A DNA stretch of 64,000 nucleotides from Clostridiales bacterium. GTDB taxonomy: Bacteria > Bacillota > Clostridia > Oscillospirales > Oscillospiraceae. The stretch is taken from positions 16,991 through 80,990 of the forward strand of contig SFHJ01000005.1 of the NCBI GenBank assembly GCA_004555655.1. The letters run 5' to 3'. The first letter of the stretch is position 1; each line of letters begins with the position of its first letter. A program made the position numbers and the translations under genes. The notes below the pieces were generated by a model. It saw nothing but the letters and a program-made list of their open reading frames with translations, did not search any database and had not been told where the DNA came from. This document shows, piece after piece, positions 1-9,092 of the stretch.

Positions 1-1009
<1,009 letters not shown>

Positions 1010-1074
1010 AATGTTTTCCTCCTATATATCCAATGAACGTTTTTACAAATTGATATGACAAACAGCTTTTGCTG

Positions 1075-1641
1075 TCAGTTTGCTACGGTTACCATGGCGA
1101 AGCGGATGACCTTATCGCCTACGCGGAAGCCCTTCTGAAAGACCTCCTTGATGACGTTCTCGCCGAGCGTCTCATCTTGGGTATGCATGACTGCATTGTG
1201 CAGCGACGGGTCGAACGCCTCACCCTTCTCACCGAAGGATTCTACGCCGAGCTTGGTCATCACCTCAACCAGCTGTGTCATGGTCATCTCCACGCCCTTT
1301 TTATATGCCTCGTCGGCCGTCTCCTGCGCCAGCGCCCGCTCGAGATTGTCAAACACCGGCAGGAACTTGCCCACCGTTTCGGCGCGGATCTGCGTGTAGA
1401 GGTTATCCTTTTCCTTCTGGCTGCGCTTGCGGAAGTTATCATATTCCGCGGCAAGCCGCAGGTAATTGTCATGCTCCTGCGCGCAGGCGGCCTGCGCCTT
1501 TTCCAGCTCCGAAGGCTCCGCGGGCGTTTCCGGCTGCGGCTCGGTCTGCGGCGCTTCGTCCGTTTCCGGTACGCTTTCGGTCTGCGGCTCGTTCGGAATG
1601 ACTTCCTCCGCCGTCTGCTCTACATTCTGTTTCTCATCCAT
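1075..1641 (-). CDS. grpE: Nucleotide exchange factor GrpE
   Basis: Releases ADP from DnaK in the cytoplasmic chaperone cycle. The protein has 188 residues. Residues 1-50 are acidic and Glu/Pro-rich, as is common for GrpE. A long coiled-coil helix follows, containing LRLAAEYDNFRKRSQKEKDN at about 60-80. The C-terminal beta domain ends with FRVGDKVIRFAMVTVAN. It lies 21 bases downstream of hrcA and 65 bases upstream of dnaK on the same strand, so hrcA-grpE-dnaK form one heat-shock operon. Length and motifs match the family. Confidence 0.97.
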   Translation of the reverse strand: MDEKQNVEQTAEEVIPNEPQTESVPETDEAPQTEPQPETPAEPSELEKAQAACAQEHDNYLRLAAEYDNFRKRSQKEKDNLYTQIRAETVGKFLPVFDNLERALAQETADEAYKKGVEMTMTQLVEVMTKLGVESFGEKGEAFDPSLHNAVMHTQDETLGENVIKEVFQKGFRVGDKVIRFAMVTVAN

Positions 1642-1662
1642 ATCATGATTCCTCCGGGAAAA

Positions 1663-2727
<1,065 letters not shown>

Positions 2728-2748
2728 GGCGCTTCCTCCCGTCCAGCT

Positions 2749-2775
2749 TTAGCACTCTTTATCCCCGAGTGCTAA
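2749..2775 (-). promoter_or_regulatory. CIRCE operator (HrcA binding site)
   Basis: A perfect inverted repeat TTAGCACTC-N9-GAGTGCTAA, exactly the canonical 9-9-9 CIRCE layout, lies between the promoter and the hrcA start. It is the binding site for HrcA and should repress hrcA-grpE-dnaK under non-stress conditions. Confidence 0.98.
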
Positions 2776-2779
2776 ACGC

Positions 2780-2808
2780 AGTTTACCACTCGTTGGGTGC
2801 GTTGTCAA
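2780..2808 (-). promoter_or_regulatory. Sigma-A-type promoter of hrcA-grpE-dnaK
   Basis: On the minus strand, TTGACA (2808-2803) and TAAACT (2785-2780) are separated by exactly 17 bases. The CIRCE operator begins five bases after the -10 box, so it covers the expected transcription start. Confidence 0.85.
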
Positions 2809-2840
2809 TACCTCAACTATAAACAATTTGTGAATTTCAA

Positions 2841-2883
2841 GGGCAAAAAATAGCCCCGAAAGCAGGATGCGACTTTCGGGGCT
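2841..2883 (-). terminator. Rho-independent terminator of the corrinoid importer operon
   Basis: An 11-bp perfect stem (AGCCCCGAAAG/CTTTCGGGGCT, 2852-2862 with 2873-2883) is followed on the minus strand by ATTTTTTG. It lies about 50 bases after the stop of the CGGC-protein gene and ends that operon. Confidence 0.88.
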
Positions 2884-2935
2884 TTGCCAAACAGGCGGCG
2901 AGGGGGGCGCCGCCCGATTTGCAGCAGTATTGGTC

Positions 2936-3283
2936 TTAGTTATGTGTGCGCAGAACGGTACCGATGCCCCGCTGCCTGAGAAGCTCCACGAGCTCCGCCA
3001 TCGTGGGGCACAGCACATTCTGCCGGGCGTCCGTCATGCCGCACACGCCGACATGCACGCACGTGACGCCGATCTTCTCCAGCCGCTCCAGCTTTTCCAG
3101 CGTACCGTCATCCTGCGCGGGTGCAATTCCGCAGCCGGGGCAGTGAAAAAACGCCATGAGCCGGAGCCCGTCTTCTGCATAGCGGGCAAAGCTGCCCGTT
3201 TTTTCATTGAACGCGCGCAGGCATCCTGCGCCGGTACATACCCGGTTGGCGTTCAGGCACGTCAAAATTGCGATCTTTTTCAT
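2936..3283 (-). CDS. Small CGGC-domain-like cysteine-rich protein
   Basis: A 115-residue cytoplasmic protein with features of the CGGC family of putative metal-binding proteins. These are an N-terminal MKKIAILTCL strand with a cysteine, a central FFHCPGCG motif (CPGC in place of the family's CGGC), further cysteines in VTCVHVGVCGM and VLCP, and a C-terminal GIGTVLRTHN strand. Biochemical function is unknown. The start ATG overlaps the end of the upstream ABC ATPase gene by 4 bases, so it is translationally coupled and belongs to the riboswitch-controlled corrinoid operon. That context suggests a metal- or corrinoid-related role (inference). Family assignment is from motif layout only. Confidence 0.75.
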   Translation of the reverse strand: MKKIAILTCLNANRVCTGAGCLRAFNEKTGSFARYAEDGLRLMAFFHCPGCGIAPAQDDGTLEKLERLEKIGVTCVHVGVCGMTDARQNVLCPTMAELVELLRQRGIGTVLRTHN

Positions 3284-4062
3284 ACGGAGCCTTCCTTCTG
3301 TGCCTGCGGATGAAACAGGATGTGTGTCGCGCCGTCTGTGCCGCGCAGCACCTGCGCGTCCACCTCATAGACCGCGCGGATAAACGCCGGGGTGAGAAGC
3401 GCTTCCGTCGTGCCCTCGCCCACGATCTGGCCGTTTTTGACGGCATAGAGCCGGTCACAGTACATGGCCGCGAGGTTGAGGTCGTGCACGGCGGCAATCA
3501 CCGTTCGGTCGAGTCCGCGCACCAGATCCATCAGCTGCAGCTGGTACTTGATGTCGAGGTGGTTGGTCGGCTCGTCAAGGATGAGGCACGGCGTCTGCTG
3601 CGCAAGTGCGCGCGCCAGAATGACCCGCTGCTGTTCGCCGCCCGAGAGTGTGGAGAACGAACGCTGCGCAAACGCCGCCATACCCACGGTCTTGAGCGCC
3701 TCATCCGCAATGCGGTAGTCCCCGGCGTTATCGCGCTCGAGCGCGCGCTTGTGCGGCGCGCGGCCCATCATGACCACGTCGTGGACGGAAAAATCAAAAT
3801 TGTAGTAGTTGTGCTGCGCCACAACGGCGAGCCTGCGCGCCGACTGGCGGGTGGTGTACGACGAAAGCGCTTTTCCATCGAGATACACCGCGCCGCCGCT
3901 CGGCTTGAGCGTGCGGTAGATGCAGCGCAGCAGTGTGCTCTTTCCGCTGCCATTCGGGCCGATGATGCCCACGAACTCGCGGTTTTCGGCCGTCATGCTG
4001 ACGCCCTTGAGAATATGGTTCGCGTTCAGCACGCACGCAATGTCTCTGGCTTCCACGCGCAT
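3280..4062 (-). CDS. btuD: Corrinoid/siderophore-type ABC transporter ATPase (BtuD-like)
   Basis: ATPase of a FecCD/BtuCD-type importer, 260 residues. Walker A is GPNGSGKST at about residue 38, the signature is LSGGEQQRV, and Walker B is CLILDEPTNHLD, with a switch histidine in VHDLN. I place the start at ATG 4062 (MRVEARDIACVLN), which has GGAGGTGG upstream and shares one base with the permease stop codon. A longer upstream extension is open but only re-reads the permease gene. The B12 riboswitch at the head of the operon points to cobalamin or cobinamide as substrate; sequence alone cannot separate this from heme or siderophore. Confidence 0.9.
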   Translation of the reverse strand: MRVEARDIACVLNANHILKGVSMTAENREFVGIIGPNGSGKSTLLRCIYRTLKPSGGAVYLDGKALSSYTTRQSARRLAVVAQHNYYNFDFSVHDVVMMGRAPHKRALERDNAGDYRIADEALKTVGMAAFAQRSFSTLSGGEQQRVILARALAQQTPCLILDEPTNHLDIKYQLQLMDLVRGLDRTVIAAVHDLNLAAMYCDRLYAVKNGQIVGEGTTEALLTPAFIRAVYEVDAQVLRGTDGATHILFHPQAQKEGSV

Positions 4063-5180
4063 CAGTCGCCACCTCCGAATCCGTAGCGCCTGCGCGCCAT
4101 GAGATAGATGAACACCGGCGCGCCGATCATAGCCGTCAGGATGCCGATGGGCAGCTCCTTGCGCGGCAGCAGCACCCGGCACAAAACATCCGCCCACAGC
4201 AGGAAAATCGCGCCCAGCAGCGCCGAGATGGGGACGAGCTTTTTGTGGCCGGTGCCGAAGAGCATTCTGACCACATGCGGAATGATGAGCCCTACGAAGC
4301 CGATGATGCCGGCCGTATACACGGCAAAGCCCACCAGAAGCGCCGAGACGACCAGATAGCCGATGCGCCAGCGGTGCAGGTCGGTGCCGAGCGTCACGGC
4401 GCTCTCATCGCCCAGCAGCATGAGATCGAGCGTGCGGTGCTGTGTCCAGAAAAAGAGCGTTCCGGCCAGCGCCACCAGCAGCATCCAGAGATTCGTCTCC
4501 CACTTTGCCCCGGCGAGGCTGCCGAGCGTCCAGCGCGCCACGGCCTCCACCGCGCCGCTGCTGCTGTTGATGACGTAGAGCACAAAATTTGAGACCGCGC
4601 TGCAGACGCTCGAGAGCGCCGTACCGGCCAGAATCAGCTTGACCGACGTGGCCCGGCCGCCGACGTTCGCCAGCGAGACCACGGCGATGCTCACCAGAAA
4701 TGCGCCCGCGAAGGCCACCAGGCCCACATAGCCGCTGCCCAGAAAGGAGCCGACACCGAACAAAATCGCCAGTGTCGCACCCATGGAAGCGCCCGAGGAC
4801 AAGCCCAGCACATAGGGGTCTGCCAGCGGGTTTTTCACAACGGCCTGCATCACCGCGCCTGCAACCGACAGCGCCGCGCCCACACCGATGGCCAGCACCA
4901 GCCGCGGCAGGCGGACGAACCAGACGATATCGCTCAGGCTGCCCTGCCCGTAGCATTCGGCATCGCCGAGCCGGAAGAGCTTATATGCAATCACACGGTA
5001 CACATCCGACATCTTCAGATCCACAGAGCCGATCGTCACCGCCCACGCCAGCGACGCGATCAACGCCGCCAGCAGGAGCAAAATCGCCGCCAGATAGATG
5101 GGCCTGCCGTGAAACACGCCGTTTTTCAGGTCGAGACCGGCACGTTTTTTGCCATGTGCGGCGGTTTTTTCACGGTTCAC
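4062..5180 (-). CDS. btuC: Corrinoid/siderophore-type ABC transporter permease (BtuC/FecCD family)
   Basis: Membrane component of a type II ABC importer, 372 residues with about ten predicted membrane segments. Family landmarks are RLPRLVLAIGVGAALSVAGA, the run PLADPYVLGLSSGASMGA, and near the C-terminus IIGFVGLIIPHVVRMLFGT. It overlaps the binding-protein gene by 4 bases upstream and the ATPase gene by 1 base downstream, consistent with one coupled operon. Substrate is inferred from the cobalamin riboswitch upstream. Confidence 0.92.
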   Translation of the reverse strand: MNREKTAAHGKKRAGLDLKNGVFHGRPIYLAAILLLLAALIASLAWAVTIGSVDLKMSDVYRVIAYKLFRLGDAECYGQGSLSDIVWFVRLPRLVLAIGVGAALSVAGAVMQAVVKNPLADPYVLGLSSGASMGATLAILFGVGSFLGSGYVGLVAFAGAFLVSIAVVSLANVGGRATSVKLILAGTALSSVCSAVSNFVLYVINSSSGAVEAVARWTLGSLAGAKWETNLWMLLVALAGTLFFWTQHRTLDLMLLGDESAVTLGTDLHRWRIGYLVVSALLVGFAVYTAGIIGFVGLIIPHVVRMLFGTGHKKLVPISALLGAIFLLWADVLCRVLLPRKELPIGILTAMIGAPVFIYLMARRRYGFGGGD

Positions 5181-6331
5181 GGATACATCTCCGGATACAG
5201 GTTCTGCGCGACTGTGAGAACGCCGTCAAGCGTATTCATGCCGCTGCAGTACATATACATCAGATTGATGGCAAAGACACGTCCGTTTTTCACCGCGTCA
5301 AGGCTGGCAAAGGCGGGATTGTCGGTGATGAGCTTTACCACGTGCTCGCCCGCGTAGTCCACGTCGCCCACACTGTAGCCGTCATACCAGACCATGAAGA
5401 TGGCGTCCGGGTTGAGCGCGATCAGGTCCTCCGCGCTGATGTTGCCGGTGTTGCCGTGCTTGCCTGCGACCAGCTCCGCGCCGCCGCACATGGCCACATT
5501 GCCGCCCAGCACGTCCTCACCGTAGACACGGTAGGTGCCGCCCTCATCTTCAAGGACAGCCACGCCGAGGCGCTCTTTTCCGGCCAGATAGTCCTCGATC
5601 TTCTGCAGCTCCGCGTGGATCTCAGCCACCAGCGCCTCCGCCCGGTCCTGCACGTCAAAAATCATGCCGAGCGTGAGAATGTCCTGGCATTCCTCTTCGA
5701 CGGTCTGCGGATGTTCTGCAGCCGGGCCGCGGCAGGCGCTGTTGAGCGACATGTAGGTGCCGACGCCGCGTTCATGCCAGAAGTCCACGTCACCCAGACG
5801 CTTGTCGGAGAAGGTCGAATACCAGCCGGTGATGAAGTCCGGTTCCAGTGCAATGACCTCCTCCTTCGAGGGCATGCTGTCATAGAAATTGATCTTTGCA
5901 AAATCGTCGGACAGTTCGGTGCGGACGTCGCCGTCCAGGCCGCATGCGCCCACGATCTTATCCGCCAGGCCCAGCGCCAGCAGAGCCTCGATATTGTTCT
6001 GATTCTGCGCCCAGACGCGCTCGGGCGCCTTTTCAAAGGTGTACTGTACCTGTTCTTTTTCGTAGTTGTAGGTCGTGATGGTCAGCGGATACTCCGTGCG
6101 CTTGCCCTCGGCGGCAGGTTCTTCTGCTGTCGGTTCCTCCGCAGCAGGCTCCTGCGCCGCGGGTTCCTCCGCCGCGGGCGCTTCGGCTGCCGGTTCCTGT
6201 GCGGCGGGTTCTTCCGCTGCCGCAGGTTCCTGCGCAGCGGACGCTTCAGGCGCGGTCTTGCCGGCGCAGGCGGCGAGCGACGCCGTCATGAGCAGTACAA
6301 GCAGCAGTGCGATCCATTTTTTAGCTCTCAT
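5177..6331 (-). CDS. btuF: Corrinoid-binding lipoprotein of the ABC importer (BtuF-like)
   Basis: Extracellular substrate-binding lipoprotein, 384 residues. The start is ATG 6331, with GGAGG 8 bases upstream. It gives a type II signal peptide MRAKKWIALLLVLLMTASLAAC with lipobox LAAC. Residues about 27-70 are an unusual low-complexity linker of repeated Ala-Glu-Pro units (PAAEEPAAQEP-like), which probably acts as a spacer from the membrane to the binding fold. The rest is a periplasmic-binding (TroA/BtuF class) domain, with IEALLALGLADKIVGA, VIALEPDFITGW and ALNPDAIFMVWYD. The class also binds iron complexes; the cobalamin riboswitch supports corrinoid. Confidence 0.87.
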   Translation of the reverse strand: MRAKKWIALLLVLLMTASLAACAGKTAPEASAAQEPAAAEEPAAQEPAAEAPAAEEPAAQEPAAEEPTAEEPAAEGKRTEYPLTITTYNYEKEQVQYTFEKAPERVWAQNQNNIEALLALGLADKIVGACGLDGDVRTELSDDFAKINFYDSMPSKEEVIALEPDFITGWYSTFSDKRLGDVDFWHERGVGTYMSLNSACRGPAAEHPQTVEEECQDILTLGMIFDVQDRAEALVAEIHAELQKIEDYLAGKERLGVAVLEDEGGTYRVYGEDVLGGNVAMCGGAELVAGKHGNTGNISAEDLIALNPDAIFMVWYDGYSVGDVDYAGEHVVKLITDNPAFASLDAVKNGRVFAINLMYMYCSGMNTLDGVLTVAQNLYPEMYP

Positions 6332-6398
6332 TTCGGTTTCCTCCATTTTCTTTTTTGTGCGTACGCACGTTTGCGGCGAACTTCTGCGCCCGCCGCCA

Positions 6399-6436
6399 AA
6401 GAAAACGGCCGCGGCAGCAAATGCTGCCGCGGCCGT
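6399..6436 (-). terminator. Terminator hairpin of the cobalamin-riboswitch expression platform
   Basis: A perfect 14-bp GC-rich stem (6405-6418 with 6423-6436, loop of 4) is followed on the minus strand by TTTTCTTT. It lies between the riboswitch aptamer and the btuF start, as expected for B12-dependent transcription termination. Confidence 0.75.
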
Positions 6437-6489
6437 TATTCCCGCGCACAAAATACGCCCCCAGTCCTGACTCGGGATCTGGTGGTCGG

Positions 6490-6685
6490 GCTCATGTTTC
6501 AGCAGGTCTTCTGACTTGCGCATCACTGGATGCACACAGCCTTCTCAGGATTACTCCCAATGACTGACTTTCGTCACGTGTGCAGCCTCCGCGCCTACAG
6601 CGGCGGTACCGTTCCGGCTTCTGACCGGATTCACTATTCTCCGCCGGGCCCAAACGCGTCCCGGCGGCACTGAAACACTTATGAA
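6490..6685 (-). ncRNA. Cobalamin (B12) riboswitch
   Basis: Read on the minus strand, the 195-base leader has the conserved cobalamin-aptamer series: GTGCC; then GAATAGTGAATCCGGTCAG and AAGCCGGAACGG; then the B12-box-like ACCGCCGCTGTAGG (6606-6593); and near the 3' end CAAGTCAGAAGACCTGCTGA (about 6516-6497), the hallmark CAGAAGACCTGC element. It is followed by a terminator hairpin and the BtuF-like gene, so it probably switches the importer off when cobalamin is plentiful. Confidence 0.92.
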
Positions 6686-6695
6686 GTTCACCGTC

Positions 6696-6724
6696 ACTAT
6701 ACCGCTCGCGCGGCAATTTGTCAA
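6696..6724 (-). promoter_or_regulatory. Promoter of the riboswitch-controlled corrinoid operon
   Basis: Minus-strand TTGACA (6724-6719) and TATAGT (6701-6696) are separated by 17 bases, just upstream of the riboswitch. The -35 box overlaps the stop end of the upstream acetyltransferase gene. Confidence 0.87.
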
Positions 6725-7332
6725 GGCGCTTTTCGTGAAAAATCGCCTGCGGCCAGCTGCGCCCGCGCCGTCTCCAGCGCGGCCGCGACGGCCTGCACCG
6801 GAAGCTGTGGCAGCGGAGTGACAGGTGCAGCAGCGCCCTCATGCGGCGAGAGTTCCTTTTCAAACCACGTTACGTCGTGCCACGCGCCGGCCTTGAACCC
6901 GGCGGCCCGGAAGACGCCGGCGGTCCGAAAGCCAAGCCCCCGGTGCAGCGCCTCGCTGGCCGCGTTCGGCGAGCTCACCACGCCGTAGACCGTTTTCACG
7001 CCCTGCAGCGTCAGAATTGCCATGAGCGCGCGGTACAGACCCGTGCCGAGTCCCCTGCCGCAGTACGCCCGGTCGAGATACACCGACAGCTCGGCGCACC
7101 AGCCGTACGCCGCGCGCTCAAACGCGCGGTGCGCGTAGGCATAGCCCACGGCCCGGCCGCCGTTCTCCAGCACGAGATACGGATAGTCCGCACTGAACGC
7201 TTTGATGCGCGCGGCAAACTCGGCCTGCGTGGGCAGAACATATTCAAAGGTGATGGACGTGGGGATATACTGCGCGTAGATTTCCAGCAGCGCAGAAGCG
7301 TCCTGTGGCGCGGCAAAGCGAAGCGTCAGCAT
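6721..7332 (-). CDS. GNAT-family N-acetyltransferase (phosphinothricin-acetyltransferase-like)
   Basis: A 203-residue acetyl-CoA-dependent acetyltransferase. The N-terminal 160 residues fit the PAT/MnaT branch of the GNAT fold: ILEIYAQY-type helix, SITFEY strand, acetyl-CoA loop RAYCGRGLGTGLYRAL at about 93-108, then SSPNAASEALHRGLGFRTAG and WHDVTWFEKEL. Residues about 165-203 are an extra Ala/Pro-rich tail of no recognised function. The substrate could be an amino acid or amine and is not determinable here. Its start overlaps the preceding inositol-phosphatase-like gene by 7 bases, so the two are probably co-transcribed. Confidence 0.85.
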   Translation of the reverse strand: MLTLRFAAPQDASALLEIYAQYIPTSITFEYVLPTQAEFAARIKAFSADYPYLVLENGGRAVGYAYAHRAFERAAYGWCAELSVYLDRAYCGRGLGTGLYRALMAILTLQGVKTVYGVVSSPNAASEALHRGLGFRTAGVFRAAGFKAGAWHDVTWFEKELSPHEGAAAPVTPLPQLPVQAVAAALETARAQLAAGDFSRKAP

Positions 7333-8102
7333 GTCTCTGCCTCCCGTGCAAGCCGCAGCAGCTCGTCAAAGCACGCCAGATTTGCCGCCGCGAGCGACGA
7401 TTTTTCTGCAAATTGCAGCGGCTTTCCCGCCATGTCAGTCACAAGACCGCCCGCCTCGCGCACGATCAGCGAGCCCGCGGCGTAGTCCCACGGCGAAAGC
7501 AGCGCCTCAAAATACGCCTCCGCCCGGCCGCACGCCACGTCGCACAGCTCCAGCGCGGCAGAGCCCGAGCGCCGGATATCCACGCAGCGGCCCATGAGGC
7601 TTCTTGCAAGGCGGAACGTCTCGTCATAGCACGCGGGATAATACGGCGACGCGCCGGTATAGACCACAGCCTCATCCATGCAGCACCGGCTGACATGGAT
7701 GGCCTCGCCGTTTAAATACGCGCCCTTTCCCGCCTCGGCGGTGAACATTTCATCGGTGTAGGGATTGTAGATCACGCCGCACACGATGCGCGCGCCCTCT
7801 GCCAGCGCCACGCTCACACAGCTGCGGCGCAGGCCCTTGATGAAATTCGTCGTGCCGTCGATGGGGTCGACGATGAAGCAGGGCCCCGCGGGCTTGGCCG
7901 CGCCGCTGTCATCTTCCTCGGCGAAAAAGCCCGCGCCGGGCAGCGCATCCAGAAGTCCGCGTCGCAGAAATTCCTGCACCTCGGTGTCATAGCGCGTGAC
8001 CAGGTCGTGCTTTGAACTCTTCCGGCGCACGGCCTTGTCGGCATCGGCCTGCCGTATGATGCTGCCCGCCGCGCGGACGATATCGGTCATTGCCTGCAGC
8101 AT
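7326..8102 (-). CDS. Inositol monophosphatase family protein
   Basis: A 258-residue Mg2+-dependent phosphatase of the IMPase/SuhB/CysQ superfamily. The metal-binding motifs are visible: FFAEEDD at about 70-76 (first-metal glutamates), DPIDGTTNFIKG at about 91-102, and the late WDYAAGSLIVREAGG. The physiological substrate (inositol phosphate, nucleotide phosphate or another sugar phosphate) cannot be told from sequence. It is co-directional with the acetyltransferase downstream, which it overlaps. Confidence 0.92.
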   Translation of the reverse strand: MLQAMTDIVRAAGSIIRQADADKAVRRKSSKHDLVTRYDTEVQEFLRRGLLDALPGAGFFAEEDDSGAAKPAGPCFIVDPIDGTTNFIKGLRRSCVSVALAEGARIVCGVIYNPYTDEMFTAEAGKGAYLNGEAIHVSRCCMDEAVVYTGASPYYPACYDETFRLARSLMGRCVDIRRSGSAALELCDVACGRAEAYFEALLSPWDYAAGSLIVREAGGLVTDMAGKPLQFAEKSSLAAANLACFDELLRLAREAETC

Positions 8103-8129
8103 ATTGGTTCTCCTTTTTCAAATCGTTAC

Positions 8130-8159
8130 GCCCCTCTGCGCCATCCGGCGCAGAGGGGC
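8130..8159. terminator. Strong intergenic hairpin, possible terminator
   Basis: A perfect 13-bp stem (8130-8142 with 8147-8159, loop ATCC) lies between the lipid-kinase-like gene and the inositol-phosphatase gene, both on the minus strand. It has no clear U-tract on either side, so efficiency of termination is uncertain. Confidence 0.5.
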
Positions 8160-8173
8160 ATACGGCATATGTA

Positions 8174-9067
8174 CTATCTCGGTACGATGATCTCGATGGC
8201 GCGCTGGTGGTTGCGCACGCCGACACGCGTGACGCTGCCGCCGTACTCGCCGTCAAGCGTCCAGGCCACCGGCTCGTCAAATTCGAACGTCGCCTCACTG
8301 GCCTGATAGGTAATGAAATACGGCTCCTGAAAATCCTGCCGCAGAAGGCACGCCGCCGCCGCGCTGAAATCGGCCACATTCTTGAACTCGCGCACCAGCA
8401 CAATCTCAGATTTGCCGTCGTTGAGCGCGATGGGCAGGGACTTGGCCGTCTTGAATCCGCCGACCGAGGTTGTGCTGCACACCAGCCCGTCGAGAACATC
8501 CGCCTCGATCGTCTCGCCCTGACACGTCATGCGCACATGCACGCTCTTGACCTCGGAGAGCGCGCGCACGCCGTTTAAAAGGTACGCAAGCCGCCCAAGC
8601 GCACGTTTGTCCTGCTGGGGCGTCTCATACGCCACGTCGGTGAACAGGCCGAAGGCCGCGACGTAGGTAAACCACTTGTTTCCGCCGAATTCGCCGACGT
8701 CAATGGCGAAGGGGCTTCCGTGGATGATGTCCTGCGCGGCCCGGATAGGGTCGTGCGACAGGCCCAGCGTCGAGGCCACGTCATTGACCGTGCCGCCGGG
8801 GATATAGCCCAGCGGCGGCCGGTTTTCAAGGCCCATCAGCCCCGAAACGGCCTCGTTCAGCGTCCCGTCACCGCCGGTGCAGACGATCATGTCGTACTGC
8901 CCGCCGCGCGCAAGGATCTGCCGCGTCAGATCCTTCGGCCCCGAGGTCGTGTGTACCGTCACCTCGTAGCCGCCGACGGTAAAGATCTGCAGAACCTCCA
9001 TGAGACAGCTGCGGATCTCTGCATGCCCGGCGTTCGGGTTTACAAAAAACAGCATCTTCTTTCCCAT
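8174..9067 (-). CDS. Diacylglycerol kinase/YegS-family lipid kinase
   Basis: A 297-residue member of the DAGK catalytic family, which phosphorylates lipids such as diacylglycerol or undecaprenol at the inner membrane face. Landmarks are MLFFVNPNAGH at the N-terminus, the nucleotide-binding VCTGGDGTLNEAVSGL at about 61-76, and YIPGGTVNDVASTLGL at about 87-102. The second, beta-sandwich domain contains TLDGEYGG. Substrate specificity between DgkB-type and YegS-type enzymes is open. It follows the PpiC-like gene by 26 bases on the same strand. Confidence 0.9.
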   Translation of the reverse strand: MGKKMLFFVNPNAGHAEIRSCLMEVLQIFTVGGYEVTVHTTSGPKDLTRQILARGGQYDMIVCTGGDGTLNEAVSGLMGLENRPPLGYIPGGTVNDVASTLGLSHDPIRAAQDIIHGSPFAIDVGEFGGNKWFTYVAAFGLFTDVAYETPQQDKRALGRLAYLLNGVRALSEVKSVHVRMTCQGETIEADVLDGLVCSTTSVGGFKTAKSLPIALNDGKSEIVLVREFKNVADFSAAAACLLRQDFQEPYFITYQASEATFEFDEPVAWTLDGEYGGSVTRVGVRNHQRAIEIIVPR

Positions 9068-9092
9068 TGCAGTGCTCCCGTCTCTGTGCAGT

